Source of the DNA: Spongospora subterranea
Lineage: Eukaryota > Endomyxa > Phytomyxea > Plasmodiophorida > Plasmodiophoridae
Reading direction: 5' to 3'
DNA length: 20,314 bases
NCBI GenBank assembly: GCA_900404475.1
Contig: OUQQ01000380.1
Coordinates: forward strand, 1 to 20,314
Part shown: positions 1 through 8,819 of the stretch, piece after piece
Layout of the letters: each line of letters begins with the position of its first letter
Position numbering within the stretch: the first letter of the stretch is position 1
The notes under the pieces: generated by a model
Database searches by the model: none
The model's input: the letters and a program-made list of their open reading frames with translations, nothing else
Told to the model about the DNA's origin: nothing
Made by a program: the position numbers and the translations under genes

Positions 1-905
1 CACTTCTGAAAGAAATTGCTGTAGCCATGCTGCTTCTCTTGCTGTAGCGCATTGCGCCATATATCTTGGCCCAGGTGACATAATTTGACTTACCATTTAA
101 ACATGGAAATTTGAGTTTTTCCCCGGGTATCCCTCCCTCTGATCCTTCGGTCGGTATCGCTTGGTGATCGCCCATAGCGCCTTCGACTGTTAGTCTTACC
201 TACCCCATCAAATTATTCATGAATCAATATTCGCTGCGCCTTCGACTGTTAGTCTTACCTACCCCATCAAATTATTCATGAATCAATATTCGCTGGTTGG
301 TTGGAAAGGCATGATTCTTGCCGAAATTCGACATTCAATCTGGAACGAGCCTGGCTCAAATGTGTCTTTGCGATATAAGGCGATGTCAATGAACGTCCTG
401 ATTGGGGTACTTACCAAAATGTCTATTGGCACGTAAAAATATGGCCCTTTGTCTCTGAGTATTGGCAATTTAGAAAATCCAATTGGTTGAATTCAAATTG
501 ACGCAGATGTAGGAATCGGAACATATATCGACTCTGACTATTACAAAGCGTACGATTAGATGATGCCGCGGGAAATTAATACAGACATTCTTGCTGCTTC
601 GGTCAACGAAGGTTTGACATCGAAGTCAAGAATGCACAAACAAGGTTTGTCTCTATATTTTCAAGTCCTAATCCAGTTCAGAAAAGATGTTGCTTGGTAC
701 GAATTGGTGAATTATTTCAGTGTCCAATGTCGCGATTAACTGCTCATATTTCTCAATAGATTGGAATATAATAATGTTGTGTTGATTACTATTACAACAC
801 CATGGTGTGGTGTTTCGAGTTACCGTCCAATTTCGATACACTTTGCGTGTGAAACCGCAACGTCGAACGCAGCGCCGATCTGAACTGGCGCTACATAGAT
901 CAGAG
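1..905. other. Left flank without a recognised gene
   Basis: Apart from the 59-bp tandem repeat, I see no recognisable gene. Short open frames on both strands (for example minus 283-468, 61 codons) show no known motif. A minus-strand open stretch at about 668-800 reads like protein (it ends in a 50-residue run with alternating charged and hydrophobic residues) and could be a downstream exon of the membrane-protein gene to its right, but no convincing splice pair joins them. Confidence 0.5.
177..294. repeat. Exact 59-bp tandem duplication
   Basis: Two identical 59-bp units lie head to tail at 177-235 and 236-294, each beginning GCGCCTTCGACTG and ending CAATATTCGCT. The base before the first unit (A176) differs from the base before the second (T235), so the boundary is sharp. 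Identity is complete, so the duplication is recent or is an assembly slip. No coding function is seen. Confidence 0.95.
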
Positions 906-1262
906 TCACGAGAAATCAAAATCCAGAACGGGATTGGGTATATGGCCATCGTCGTCCACGACAACGGTGTTGAGATACTCGTAGATATCGTCCTCGATCC
1001 GCTCGCTAAGATGCTTGAGATAGATGAGCGGGTAAAGCATCGAGAAGAGCCCGATGAAGGTGGCCAGGGCCATAACCCCAAACACGACCAGCGGACCGAT
1101 TAGCGCGATCAACGTGATCAGATAGGTCAATCGTATCAACCGACGCAGCGGCTCAGCACATAATCGCAGCAGATTCGCTTGCACGAGTCGATGTGATGGC
1201 GTATAATCGTGCTCTCGCTCGCCCGATGATAATCTCATGGCGAATATCGCCCATAGCTTCAT
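906..1262 (-). CDS. Small putative membrane protein (118 aa)
   Basis: I do not recognise the family. The frame has a hydrophobic stretch at about residues 45-82, long enough for two membrane helices with a Gly-Pro near residue 56, flanked by basic residues (RLIR before, KHLSER after). An acidic C-terminal tail follows, with DDD near residue 103. This is the layout of a helical-hairpin membrane protein. The third codon positions look G/C-rich, unlike the surrounding noncoding sequence. The start is the upstream-most Met of the frame; an inner Met at residue 9 is an alternative, and upstream exons are possible. A neighbouring tandem-like echo (AEREH / GEREH coding) lies just upstream. It could also be one exon of a larger gene ending at the TGA at 906-908. 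Confidence 0.4.
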   Translation of the reverse strand: MKLWAIFAMRLSSGEREHDYTPSHRLVQANLLRLCAEPLRRLIRLTYLITLIALIGPLVVFGVMALATFIGLFSMLYPLIYLKHLSERIEDDIYEYLNTVVVDDDGHIPNPVLDFDFS

Positions 1263-2693
1263 TGGTGCTCTCGTTCGGCCCGTAATCTCCCGATGAATAG
1301 CATCGGACCGTGTTCACCGTTATATTGATGAACTGTGTGTTTTCGGCGGTGAGTATTGACCGAAAGGAACTGGAACTGTTTTTGAGCTGAGCATGACAGA
1401 AAACCATTAGTCAGTCTTTTCAGATCCTTCAAACACATCTTCGCCAGACCCGAAACCACATTGACCCAGCTTTATCCAACGTAAAATTGGCGTCGGACGT
1501 TAAGATGCTATTGAAGTAAAGAACCAACATCGTCGGTTTTTCTGCAGCAATGAGTCTGTGTGTGATAACACGACAGATCAACAACATGTTGATTGATTTG
1601 GGCGCTCCTTTCATTGTGTATTTTCCCATCCGATCCGTATTGGCTGAATAGTTCAAGCTCTTTTTTTTAACTATGGGAGCACGCGATCGATTCCCAACAG
1701 AAGACGCCCAGGGGAGCACAATAAATTACGATTTGGTTAGCGAATTTTTTTGACAATCCGAAAATATTCCGTTTTCCGTTGGTTTCCGACCCCAATCTGA
1801 AATAATCTCTGGACAATTGCAGGAGATGATGGAACCTGTAAATGTGTTTGTTTAGACTGTCAATAGGTCAGAAATGATGACGCCAAACGAACCTCTTGAC
1901 GTGGATTCTGAAAACACAATTGGCGATCACAAGTTCTACAGCAAGGTATCCTCCCTGATTTCTGCTCAAGGGAGGTCCCTCCTGGCCATGGCGCTAGCCG
2001 ATTGTGTACTTTGAACTCCGGGTCATAACTTGATCCCCAAATAAAAAACCATTGTTGGCGGTTCAAGGCAGAACCGAAACAGCCCAGAAGGCAGGATATT
2101 CTGTGAATCTGCTCCATGTCAACGTAACGGGCCGTCGTCCGAAACCCAATTGCCAATTTTCTGGGTTTGATGAACTCAGATGATGATCTGTGGAGATTTT
2201 CGACGTCGATTTTGAGGACCGTAGCCGCGAGTTTCTGGCCATTAAAGATTCGTATATGCATTGACAAGCGTACTGATTAGTTGTGTTTGGAGCATTGAGG
2301 TCAATCAACAACGTACTGGAAATCCTCGTACAGAAAAGTGCATTTGCTGCCAAATGATTGTTTTTGTCAGAGGGACAACCTTGCAATCCGCATGGTTATT
2401 GGAGCGTTGGCAATCTGATATAAGTGACAACGCTTTCGCTAGAGGGTGTATTTCTCGCGAATACCATCTCTGTGAATCCTGGTGGAATGAAATGTGTCCT
2501 TTGGGCAAATAGGCACTCGCCGGGTTCGATAAATGACTATACATTCATCATCCTTTAAGACGATCGATGTCGTCATTGCTGCTCGGATCGATGATGGGCG
2601 AATCTCTGGAGGGAATACGTCGCTTCAACCTTTGACCACAGCCATGATTTCATAAATAATCTAATATCTAAATCAAACCCATTTTCATTTCAG
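1263..2693. other. Unassigned sequence upstream of a splice acceptor
   Basis: No gene could be identified. Several overlapping minus-strand open frames at 1860-2386 (up to 135 codons) contain protein-like segments but no motif I can name and no supporting start or splice context. At 2538-2650 a plus-strand frame begins with ATG and runs 39 codons to a TAA. It may be the upstream exon of the split frame that resumes at 2694, but the reading phases do not join cleanly. The pyrimidine-rich stretch before 2693 (ATTTTCATTTCAG) is a good 3' splice site, with a CTAATAT-type branch sequence about 30 bases upstream. Confidence 0.5.
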
Positions 2694-2863
2694 TAACCGG
2701 CTCAAGTCTGAGACCACTGAACAAAACAACTCGAGATCTACTAGAAGTAATAAGCGAAACGATGTTTCGTGAGTTTTGTCGTTCGATGAACGAGCGAATC
2801 TATCGGAAATCCGTCAAACCAAAGTTGAACACAGTGCGCATTGGGTCCAGTGTGACTGATTGA
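2694..2863 (+). CDS. Possible terminal exon, unknown protein
   Basis: After the strong acceptor ending at 2693, one frame stays open for about 55 codons to a TGA at 2861-2863. The peptide is rich in Arg, Glu and Phe (core around FREFCRSMNERIYRKS) and looks amphipathic. No family is recognised. The upstream exon is not established. Most of this exon (from 2730) is repeated immediately downstream at 2924-3057, where the acceptor is absent, so the second copy is presumably untranslated or artefactual. An RNA gene or a chance frame are the alternatives. Confidence 0.3.
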
Positions 2864-3099
2864 GGTAGTTTTTGCCATTGCCGAGTCGTCCTGGCCCCCC
2901 CCCCCCCCCCCCCCCCCCCCCCNCTCGAGATCTACTAGAAGTAATAAGCGAAACGATGTTTCGTGAGTTTTGTCGTTCGATGAACGAGCGAATCTATCGG
3001 AAATCCGTCAAACCAAAGTTGAACACAGTGCGCATTGGGTCCAGTGTGACTGATTGAGGTAGTTTTTGCCATTGCCGAGTCGTCCTGGCCCCCCCCCCC
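2730..3099. repeat. 194-bp-offset direct duplication around poly-C and an N
   Basis: The segment starting CTCGAGATCTACTAGAAG at 2730 recurs at 2924 and appears identical through the GAGTCGTCCTGG block before each C run. The first copy ends in 28 C followed by an N (2895-2923). The second ends in 11 C, a T and CCCC (3089-3104). The N at the junction suggests two reads or contigs that failed to collapse across the homopolymer, so this may be an assembly duplication rather than a biological one. Confidence 0.9.
2895..2923. repeat. Poly-C homopolymer ending in N
   Basis: Twenty-eight consecutive C residues are followed by one undetermined base. Such tracts stall polymerases and are a classic assembly break point. 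It lies between the possible terminal exon and the WD40 gene, that is, in the presumed promoter region of the latter. Confidence 0.95.
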
Positions 3100-3134
3100 T
3101 CCCCATCCGACAACGTCATAATAACGCTTCATCA

Positions 3135-4299
3135 ATGTCGGACGAAGGCATCCCGCCAGCACCGACTGACGGCGATGGCGCTACGCCCAGCCGGCGAATG
3201 TCCTGGATCGGAGTCGACTACTTCCAGGCGTTGCGTCATCACAAACAGGCAACGCACGAAGAACTGAGGCGCATCCCGGCCCAGATCAACAACATCTTGT
3301 CGGTGCGATTCGCTCCGAACGGGCGCCAGTTCGCCGTATCGGTGGCCGATGGCTGCATGGGGATTTACCAGCTCCACGATGGCCAGTGCCTGCATTTCAT
3401 TCCGGGATCGGCGTCGGGATCGCCGGCAACCGCGTTGCGATTTCGTCAGGGCGCCGATACGGGAATGGTCGGGGACGTTCTGGTCGCCGTCTACACCAAT
3501 GGCCATATCACCGAATGGAACTACACGACGGGCGAGAAGATACGCCATCTGGTCGAGAACAACAACCAGATTATGGCCATCGATTTTACTTCGGATTCGT
3601 TGATGTTCGCCACCGCCGGCAAAGACAAATGTGTGCGATTATACGACGAATGCACCGGGACGATGATCCGATCCCTCGAGGGACACGCTAATCGCGTCTT
3701 TGCCGTCAAATTCGCCAGCGTTGACCGACACGTGTTGCTATCGGGCGGGTGGGACGATATGGTGAAGGTGTGGGACACGCGTATGGGGAGTCATGGAGCC
3801 GCCCAGGGCCTGCTGTTCGGTCCCCATATCTGTGGCGACGCCATCGACGTATCTGGGCACGAGGTGCTGACGGGCTCGTGGTCGCAGAAGGACAATCTGC
3901 AGTTATGGGATCTGAGAACGATGACCAACACGATCACGTCGGAAGACACATCGTCGATGCTTTACACTGCACAATTCAGCACAGTATGTTGCGATTCTGC
4001 CCCCGAAACGCTGTGGATTTCCTGACGCCATCTAGGTCGGCCCTCGCAAAATCGGAATCGGTGGCAGTAAAACCGATCAATTCTGCTTGTACGATCGGGA
4101 GGGCGAACATGGACTCAATCAGTTTGGTCCTCGACTATTACGCCATCAGACGGAGGGGACGTATTCCTGTCACTTCAGCCCATCGTCCATGGATTTCTTG
4201 GCCGCCGGCGGCGGCAACGTCGTCAAGGCCGTCGATTTGAAAACGGGATCGTGTCGCGATATCGTCGCCGTCGGGTTCCGTGTTGTCCCTAAATGGTAG
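3135..4299 (+). CDS. WD40-repeat protein, two exons
   Basis: A 370-residue beta-propeller protein, with exons 3135-3983 and 4036-4299 and a TAG stop. Blades visible from recurring WD or YD ends: about residues 50-80, 105-132, 145-176 (ATAGKDKCVRLYD), 185-216 (SGGWDDMVKVWD), 230-260 (GSWSQKDNLQLWD), and a further blade in exon 2 (about 320-355, CHFSPSSMDFLAAGGGN). The G-W-D and CGDAIDVSGHEVLTGSW arrangement recalls a WD40 group common in protists. Its role is presumably as a scaffold, and no specific pathway can be assigned. The start at 3135 (ATGTCGGACGAA) is preferred over ATG 3066, which would translate the poly-C tract. Exon 1 ends on a codon boundary and exon 2 continues in phase. Without splicing the frame stops at 4023. 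Confidence 0.88.
3984..4035 (+). other. Spliceosomal intron of WD40 gene (52 bp)
   Basis: The intron begins GTATGT and ends CCATCTAG, with a CTGAC branch-like sequence about 12 bases before the acceptor. Removing it joins two frames that both encode WD40-like sequence. The unspliced frame stops inside the intron (TGA 4023-4025). It sets the expected intron size for the rest of the window. Confidence 0.85.
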
Positions 4300-4693
4300 A
4301 TCAGGGCGAACAACAAAATATATACGTAAATACAAAAACAGTAAATCCCAAATCATCGGCCAGATGTTTCAACCGTTCTTCAAAGTGGTGACCGCGATGT
4401 GTTTCGGTCCCTTTTTTCTGAGCAACGCCACGATCGTCCAACTCGGCAACCAATGCCCATCATCGTCACCATCACCATCGTCTGTTGGTTTCCGAACTTG
4501 TGTCACCAACTGGGGTGTTTCCACAATCGGTTTTAAGAGCCCAATAAGAAACGTTTAAAGTGGGAGTAAAACACAGCACCAGAGGACACACAGATTTGAC
4601 ACCATCTTCTAATTCATCAACCTAAAACCGATCATCCAGTGAACTCAGAAAACACTGGAGCGAGGTCTGAGCAGGAATTCCCTCTTTGCACTA
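4300..4693. other. WD40 3' flank, no gene seen
   Basis: This holds an A-rich stretch just after the WD40 stop (about 4314-4345), likely the 3' untranslated region, and a (CATCATCGTCACCATCAC)-type low-complexity patch near 4460-4480. A 92-codon plus-strand frame (4280-4558) shows no recognisable domain. Confidence 0.5.
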
Positions 4694-4728
4694 TCCTCTT
4701 CGTCAGTGAAGTCCTCTTCGTCAGTGAA
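4694..4728 (+). repeat. 18-bp tandem duplication inside RT remnant
   Basis: TCCTCTTCGTCAGTGAA occurs at 4694-4710 and again at 4712-4728 (period 18), adding six codons at the start of the broken reverse-transcriptase frame. Confidence 0.9.
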
Positions 4729-5345
4729 AACAGATGGCCCAAATACGATTGTGTGTCGATCACAGTGGGCCCTGAACAACAGTACGAACCGAGAACCGTT
4801 TCGTCTCGATCCCATCGATAACAGCCCAACGGGAGCCCAATGCTACACCACAATCGATTTTTGCGGACCCGTCAACGCCATTCGGTCCCAAGAACGCTCC
4901 CGCCCTCGATCCAACGATCAACGAACGAGGCGTTTTAAGAATTTCTATGGTTGTGGATGATATTTTTGATCAATGTCGCACCACCGATTGAGCAGGGAGG
5001 TCACGTTGAGGTCGTTCTGCAGAAGGAAGCGGGTTAGTCGTCCGCTCACGAAATGTGCTTGTGGTGTAAAATTCCTTCGGCTCCGGGGAAAACATCCGAC
5101 GTCACAACGTGGCGAACGGTGTTGAATGTGTTCCCTGGATTCGCCAATCTCTATCGAGACGTCATTGCAAATTATTTGCAGCTTGCGACGAGCATCTACG
5201 AGTTGACCGCGACGGGTGTGCCATGTTCGTGGCAATCGTATCACCAGGAAGCTGTTGCGGCGTTCGCATACGCTTTCACCAACGCCCCAATATTGGCCCA
5301 TTTTCGTGTCTGGCGACACTGGCGCTGGTCAATATCGCCATCGGC
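4694..5345 (+). pseudogene. Ty3/gypsy-type reverse transcriptase remnant
   Basis: Successive frames spell the order of a Ty3/gypsy reverse transcriptase. First comes a DG...C(V)D-YRALN-like region (4730-4790, frame 2, with WALNNST). Next is PIDN...GAQCYTTIDF, matching the PxIDD...FT-LDL block (4810-4865). Then, in frame 0, come PFGPKNAPA and VVDDIF (4878-4967), matching PFGLxNAP and the YxDD catalytic box. In frame 1 follow HVEVVLQ and the thumb and connection with FPGFANLYRD and NAPILAHF (4990-5305). At least two frameshifts (about 4870 and 4988), a TAG at 5035 and a deletion between blocks make it non-functional. The two catalytic Asp codons survive at 4956-4961. A TDAS-like RNase H start may follow near 5310. 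Confidence 0.75.
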
Positions 5346-5501
5346 ACGTCCCATCGCATTTCATTTGGAGGAGTTGCCGCCAGCAGGTCGAGATCAGTTC
5401 CACCAAACCGGAAGATGTGGGACCGAGATGGGGCTGCGGTGAGCGCGTTCGTGATCGCATCGGCCGCTTTCCGTGATGATGCGATTGCCATGAACATGGC
5501 A
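5219..5501. repeat. Inverted pair of RT connection segments
   Basis: The plus-strand segment 5219-5287 (TGCCATGTTCGTGGCAATCG onward) has a diverged reverse-complement partner at 5430-5501. Both encode the W-Q-S-x-H...A-F...LTxAP-like connection between RT and RNase H, the minus copy only after a frame change. The spacer is about 140 bp. Similarity is strongest over the first 25 bases and is otherwise moderate. Confidence 0.55.
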
Positions 5502-6116
5502 CATTTTCCAAATACGCGACGCATGATGAAAGAATAACTGGCAACCGCGGCAGCGCTCTTTCGCGTTGGCGCCATAGCAGCCCTCACAATGTCAATGATC
5601 ATGGATCGTTTTACTCGTCGAAGATTGCCCCCGGGTCGACAAAGGTGCACGATATCGTCATCCATCATCGTGCCGGGTCACTATCAGGTCGGCCAGACGC
5701 GCTCGCTCTCGAGGCGACCTGGATACGAGATTCAACATCATGACCTGGTCTGGCTTGTATCGAGGATATATTTCAGGAGATGTTTTTGTCTTTTTTGCGG
5801 TGGAATTGGTCACGGCGACGACAGTGTTCAATGGGATTTCCCACGACCTGTGGGTTCCGTATTTGACTAATCTGACAGAATGGCTCCTCGGCAGCGTCTT
5901 TCGAAATGTTTCGGCGATGGGTCAGAAGTGGACGAGCAAGAGCGAGCTGTTAGCCATAGCGACATTTCTTGAATGTCGGGAAAATTTCGCCATTTGTCAC
6001 AGATGGATCGGCTAAGGGGACTTCTCCTGGTTGCAAGGGGCGAAACCTCACGAAGGTGGAAGGCTATGGCTGCCTACATAAACAAAGTCACTGACACCAA
6101 AGGAGCGGTTATGGAC
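5502..6116 (+). pseudogene. Possible RNase H or unassigned retroelement remnant
   Basis: A plus-strand frame at 5740-6015 (91 codons) ends in a stretch with W-x(3)-S-ELLAIA, reminiscent of the E-LLAI helix in Ty3/gypsy RNase H. A neighbouring frame has a TDGSAKG-like piece near 5999. It lies about 400 bp downstream of the RT remnant on the same strand, where RNase H belongs. The rest of the frame is not recognisable, so the assignment is weak. It could be an unrelated open frame. Confidence 0.25.
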
Positions 6117-6385
6117 ACACGAAGTTACAGCAGTTTCTGGAAAACCTGTACAGAACTGTGAAAATGGATCAATACTGTAGTGTCGGATAATTCGTTGACA
6201 GATGAGGAAAATCGACTACCAAACGCCGATTTCCGCAATTGCAGATGGCGCGATGTTTCGCCGACGCACATACAAAGCATCCCTACGAGCGGGAAAGGGG
6301 CACAATTGACCAATCTGATTGTTCTTAGACCGGTTTTGATCCTTCTTCGTTTGTTGTAAAATTTCCAGAAACTGCTGTAATGGCC
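6117..6385. repeat. Inverted repeat with 19-bp perfect core
   Basis: TTACAGCAGTTTCTGGAAA (6125-6143) is the exact reverse complement of 6362-6380. The similarity continues inward at lower identity. Read outward-to-inward, both arms encode a related peptide starting LQQFLE and continuing to K-x-DQ, about 20 residues, on the plus strand (6117-6176) and the minus strand (6385-6329). This may be a gag N-terminal coiled-coil fragment. The loop is about 150-220 bp. Confidence 0.65.
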
Positions 6386-6399
6386 ATTGGCAATATCGT

Positions 6400-6994
6400 A
6401 GGTTCAAAACCGTTCTTCAGTTTTAGTCGGTGCATTTTCGTGGGCAGCCATGGCTTTGAGGCCTTCCACGTTCGTCAGTTGTTGCCCTGCAACAAAAAAC
6501 GTTGTCGATGCCGTTCTGATCTCATGCTGTCAATATCAACCCGGCCACGAACTCAAGCAAGTAAAACGCGCCGAAAAATGGTGTGTCCTTTGTCGCGACC
6601 GCCACAGTCAAGCTCATTGAGGCAGACACACCAGCTTCGTGTGTGTAAAATTCTGTCCAGTACGGCCTGTGTGTCTCACGATGGTTCAACGATCGACACA
6701 GCCGAAGCTCCCTAGAGCATCGCCAAGTCGCAGGCGATAATTTTGGGGTGGGAGAATGTCGAGTCTGCCACAGCGGGTGGGAGCAACAGCGCCCAGGGTC
6801 ATCGACGATCGCGACGCCGTTCCAGCTGATTCAGACACCCAATGAACAGACACATTCGCTATGGGAGGAATGCGACTCTTATGTTGACCCATTCAGCATT
6901 TTATATTGGAAAACTACTGGACGTCTTTACTGCACCTCAATTTTTCAGTACAGTAGTCATGAAATTATTGATGTAAAGTGGCGCTCGGAAAGAT
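6400..6994. other. No gene seen between repeats
   Basis: Open frames on both strands (for example plus 6380-6715, 111 codons) carry no motif I can name. No splice or promoter structure is evident. Confidence 0.5.
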
Positions 6995-7527
6995 GTTCAG
7001 GTTTGATCGACTTCTTCAAAAAAAAAGTGTTGTCGCCGTTGCTTTGAAAATATGTTGATTTTTTCCATGAAACCCTAGTAGATTTACGTGAAAACATTGG
7101 ATTCTGTCTCGCCTCATGTCGTGAATGTGCTGCCAACGATTTCGTTACCCACTGTTCTCGCCAGGGACAGATGGCGAAACGTATCACGAACGTTACGACT
7201 GGAGACGCGACACTGCCGCGGCCTCCCACAGCCAGGTGCCCAAAACCGTGAAATCTCTCGGTTCAGGTTTGATCGACTTCTTCAAAAAAGTGTTGCCGCC
7301 GTTGCTTTGAAAATATGTTGATTTCCCATGAAACCCTAGTAGATTGACGTCATTGGATCTCCCCTCATGTCGTGAATGTGTTGCCAACGATTTCGTTACT
7401 CACTGTTCTGGCCAGGGACAGATGGCGAAACGGGCGGATTCAACTTGGCGTATCGACTTACGACTGGTGGCGCGACACTGCCCCGCGGCCTCCCACAGCC
7501 AGGTGCCCAAATCCGTGACATCTCTCG
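6995..7527. repeat. 266-bp tandem duplication, two diverged copies
   Basis: Copy 1 spans 6995-7260 and copy 2 spans 7261-7527, both beginning GTTCAGGTTTGATCGACTTC and ending in a (G)TGA(A/C)ATCTCTCG block. They differ by substitutions and small indels (run of nine A versus six A, missing ATTTTTT and AAAACATT blocks in copy 2, and an extra GGCGGATTCAACTTGG-type insertion). That marks a real, ageing duplication rather than an assembly slip. Frames within it are broken and no domain is recognised. Confidence 0.9.
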
Positions 7528-7656
7528 GGCACTCGGAAGTCATCATGTTTTCTGAAACTGATCGATCAATGCAAGCAAGGAAGAGAGCCGAGGACTGGGA
7601 TACTCCAGAATTCGACATCACCGACTTCTAGGTAGTTCCGACGCAGATAAAGGGGT

Positions 7657-7864
7657 GTGCCTTTGGGCATTGATGGCGACTGTTGCTATCGCTATCGGAA
7701 AAAACCCGAAATTATGGGGGCCCGAATTAGCCATTTGGCAATCGGCGCGGTACGGTACCAAGACCCAACACTTTAAAGCAGGGGATTAATCGAAAGCCAT
7801 AATCGGGTTTTCTAAATATCGCCTCATAGCGATCGCTACAACTACCATCAATGGCCAAAGGCAC
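7657..7864. repeat. Diverged inverted repeat, arms about 75-80 bp
   Basis: The left arm 7657-7731 (GTGCCTTTGGGCATTGATGG...) pairs with the right arm 7784-7864 (...CCATCAATGGCCAAAGGCAC) at roughly 75-80 percent by eye, including a shared GAAAACCCGA-TTATGG block. The spacer is about 50 bp. It sits directly left of the larger LINE palindrome, and the right arm abuts the LINE 3' end. Confidence 0.6.
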
Positions 7865-7879
7865 TTTGTCTGTGTCAGG

Positions 7880-8437
7880 ATTATCTCCGTTGTTTATTAA
7901 CGATTGTACGCTGTCTACGCAGGGCTTCGCGTCTGAACGAGTAGGACGCCGACAGGAGTTGCTTCGGTTGAGCGCCTAGAACGGCCAGACGCTTCAGCAC
8001 CGCTCCGACGTGAGAGACAGGAATCCTGACGTGGTAGCGACGATGGGCGCGAAGGGGGCCAGGAACGCGTTGTCGTACTTGCGGTTCTTCTCAGGTTCTC
8101 GAGCTTCGAGCATCCGGCGAATAGCATTCTTTGTCACGGAGGTCGGCTTCTCGGCATGGGCGGGACGGGGGGAGGCCAGGATCGCCTGATTGTGGATTGT
8201 AGAGGTCGCGAACGAACGTCAAGTCAATACTGCCACAGACGCCGTTCGGGGCCGCTGGCCCGAGAACTCGAAGGTCGGCCCGTAGACTAGGGTTCGCGCC
8301 ATCGTGGGCTTTGGCTTGAACCGAGTCAGGAACGCGCAAATCTTATCGTGGCTGGTCTTGGCGGGTTGGTTCTGTCGGATTTCACAGCGATCGCTAGACG
8401 CAGCTTGGGCAAATCGTCGCCGCCTCTGCATTGATTA
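7880..8437 (-). pseudogene. LINE ORF2 C-terminal fragment, left palindrome arm
   Basis: Read on the minus strand from 8437 downward, alternating frames give parts typical of the C-terminal region of non-LTR retrotransposon polyproteins. These are a HDKICAFL helix, then RADLRV.G...SIDLTFV (the post-RT beta-strand region), then an EKNRKYDNAFLAPFAPIV segment. The last matches the K-x-x-KY...F-x-P-x-V signature that follows. Frames shift at least twice and stops are present, so it is dead. About 110 bp present here (8043-8155) are missing from the right arm. The element reads on beyond the palindrome to about 7880. LINE family assignment is by motif only. Confidence 0.6.
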
Positions 8438-8815
8438 GAAAGCGGTTGGTCAAGGCCGATCTTACTTGAGGGTTCGCCTTCTGATCAACGCAGAGGCGGC
8501 GACGATTTGCCCACGCTGCGTCTAGCGATCGCTGCGAAATCCGACAGAACCAACCCGCCGAGACCAGCCACGATAAGATTTGCGCGTTCCTAACTCGGTT
8601 CAAGCCAAAGCCCACGCTGACCGTGATGGCGCGAACCCTAGTCTACGGGCCGACCTTCGAGTTCTCGGGCCAGCGGCCCCGAACGGCGTCTGTGGCAATA
8701 TTGACTTGACGTTCGTTCGCGACCTCTACAATCCACAATCAGGCGATACTGGCCTCCCGCCGTCCGGCCCATCGCCGCTACCACATCCGGATTCCTGTCT
8801 CTCACGTCTGAGCGG
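8000..8815. repeat. Large palindrome (arms 438 and 334 bp)
   Basis: The left arm 8000-8437 and right arm 8482-8815 are reverse complements around a 44-bp spacer. Over the inner 265 bp I count five substitutions, about 98 percent identity, plus a 9-bp insertion in the right arm (GCTGACCGT near 8616). The right arm also lacks 113 bp that the left arm carries between two ATGGGC hexamers (8043-8048 and 8156-8161). That pattern fits a deletion between 6-bp direct repeats. The divergence argues against a simple amplification or assembly chimera. Confidence 0.93.
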
Positions 8816-8819
8816 CTGG
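8484..8819 (+). pseudogene. LINE ORF2 C-terminal fragment, right palindrome arm
   Basis: This mirrors the left-arm LINE fragment. On the plus strand it starts with an ICPRC cysteine pair, part of the zinc-knuckle region, then a HDKICAFL helix in another frame, then RADLRV and NIDLTFV. The distal part encoding the KNRKYD segment is deleted. In-frame stops occur at 8524 (TAG) and in the TAAG before 8580. The flank right of 8820 bears no relation to the flank left of 8000. Confidence 0.6.

Noticed and set aside
3066..4025. Single-exon reading of the WD40 ORF starting at ATG 3066
   Set aside because: The first 23 codons translate the poly-C region and its flank, which is repeated at 2872. The ending at 4023-4025 lies inside a well-formed intron whose removal restores WD40 sequence.
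5276..5668. 130-codon minus-strand ORF as a gene
   Set aside because: It overlaps the RT remnant in antisense. Only its short segment at 5430-5501 shows similarity, and that as an inverted duplicate.
7070..7345. Telomere-like CCCTA in AAACCCTAGTAG
   Set aside because: It occurs once per 266-bp repeat unit, with no tandem telomeric array.
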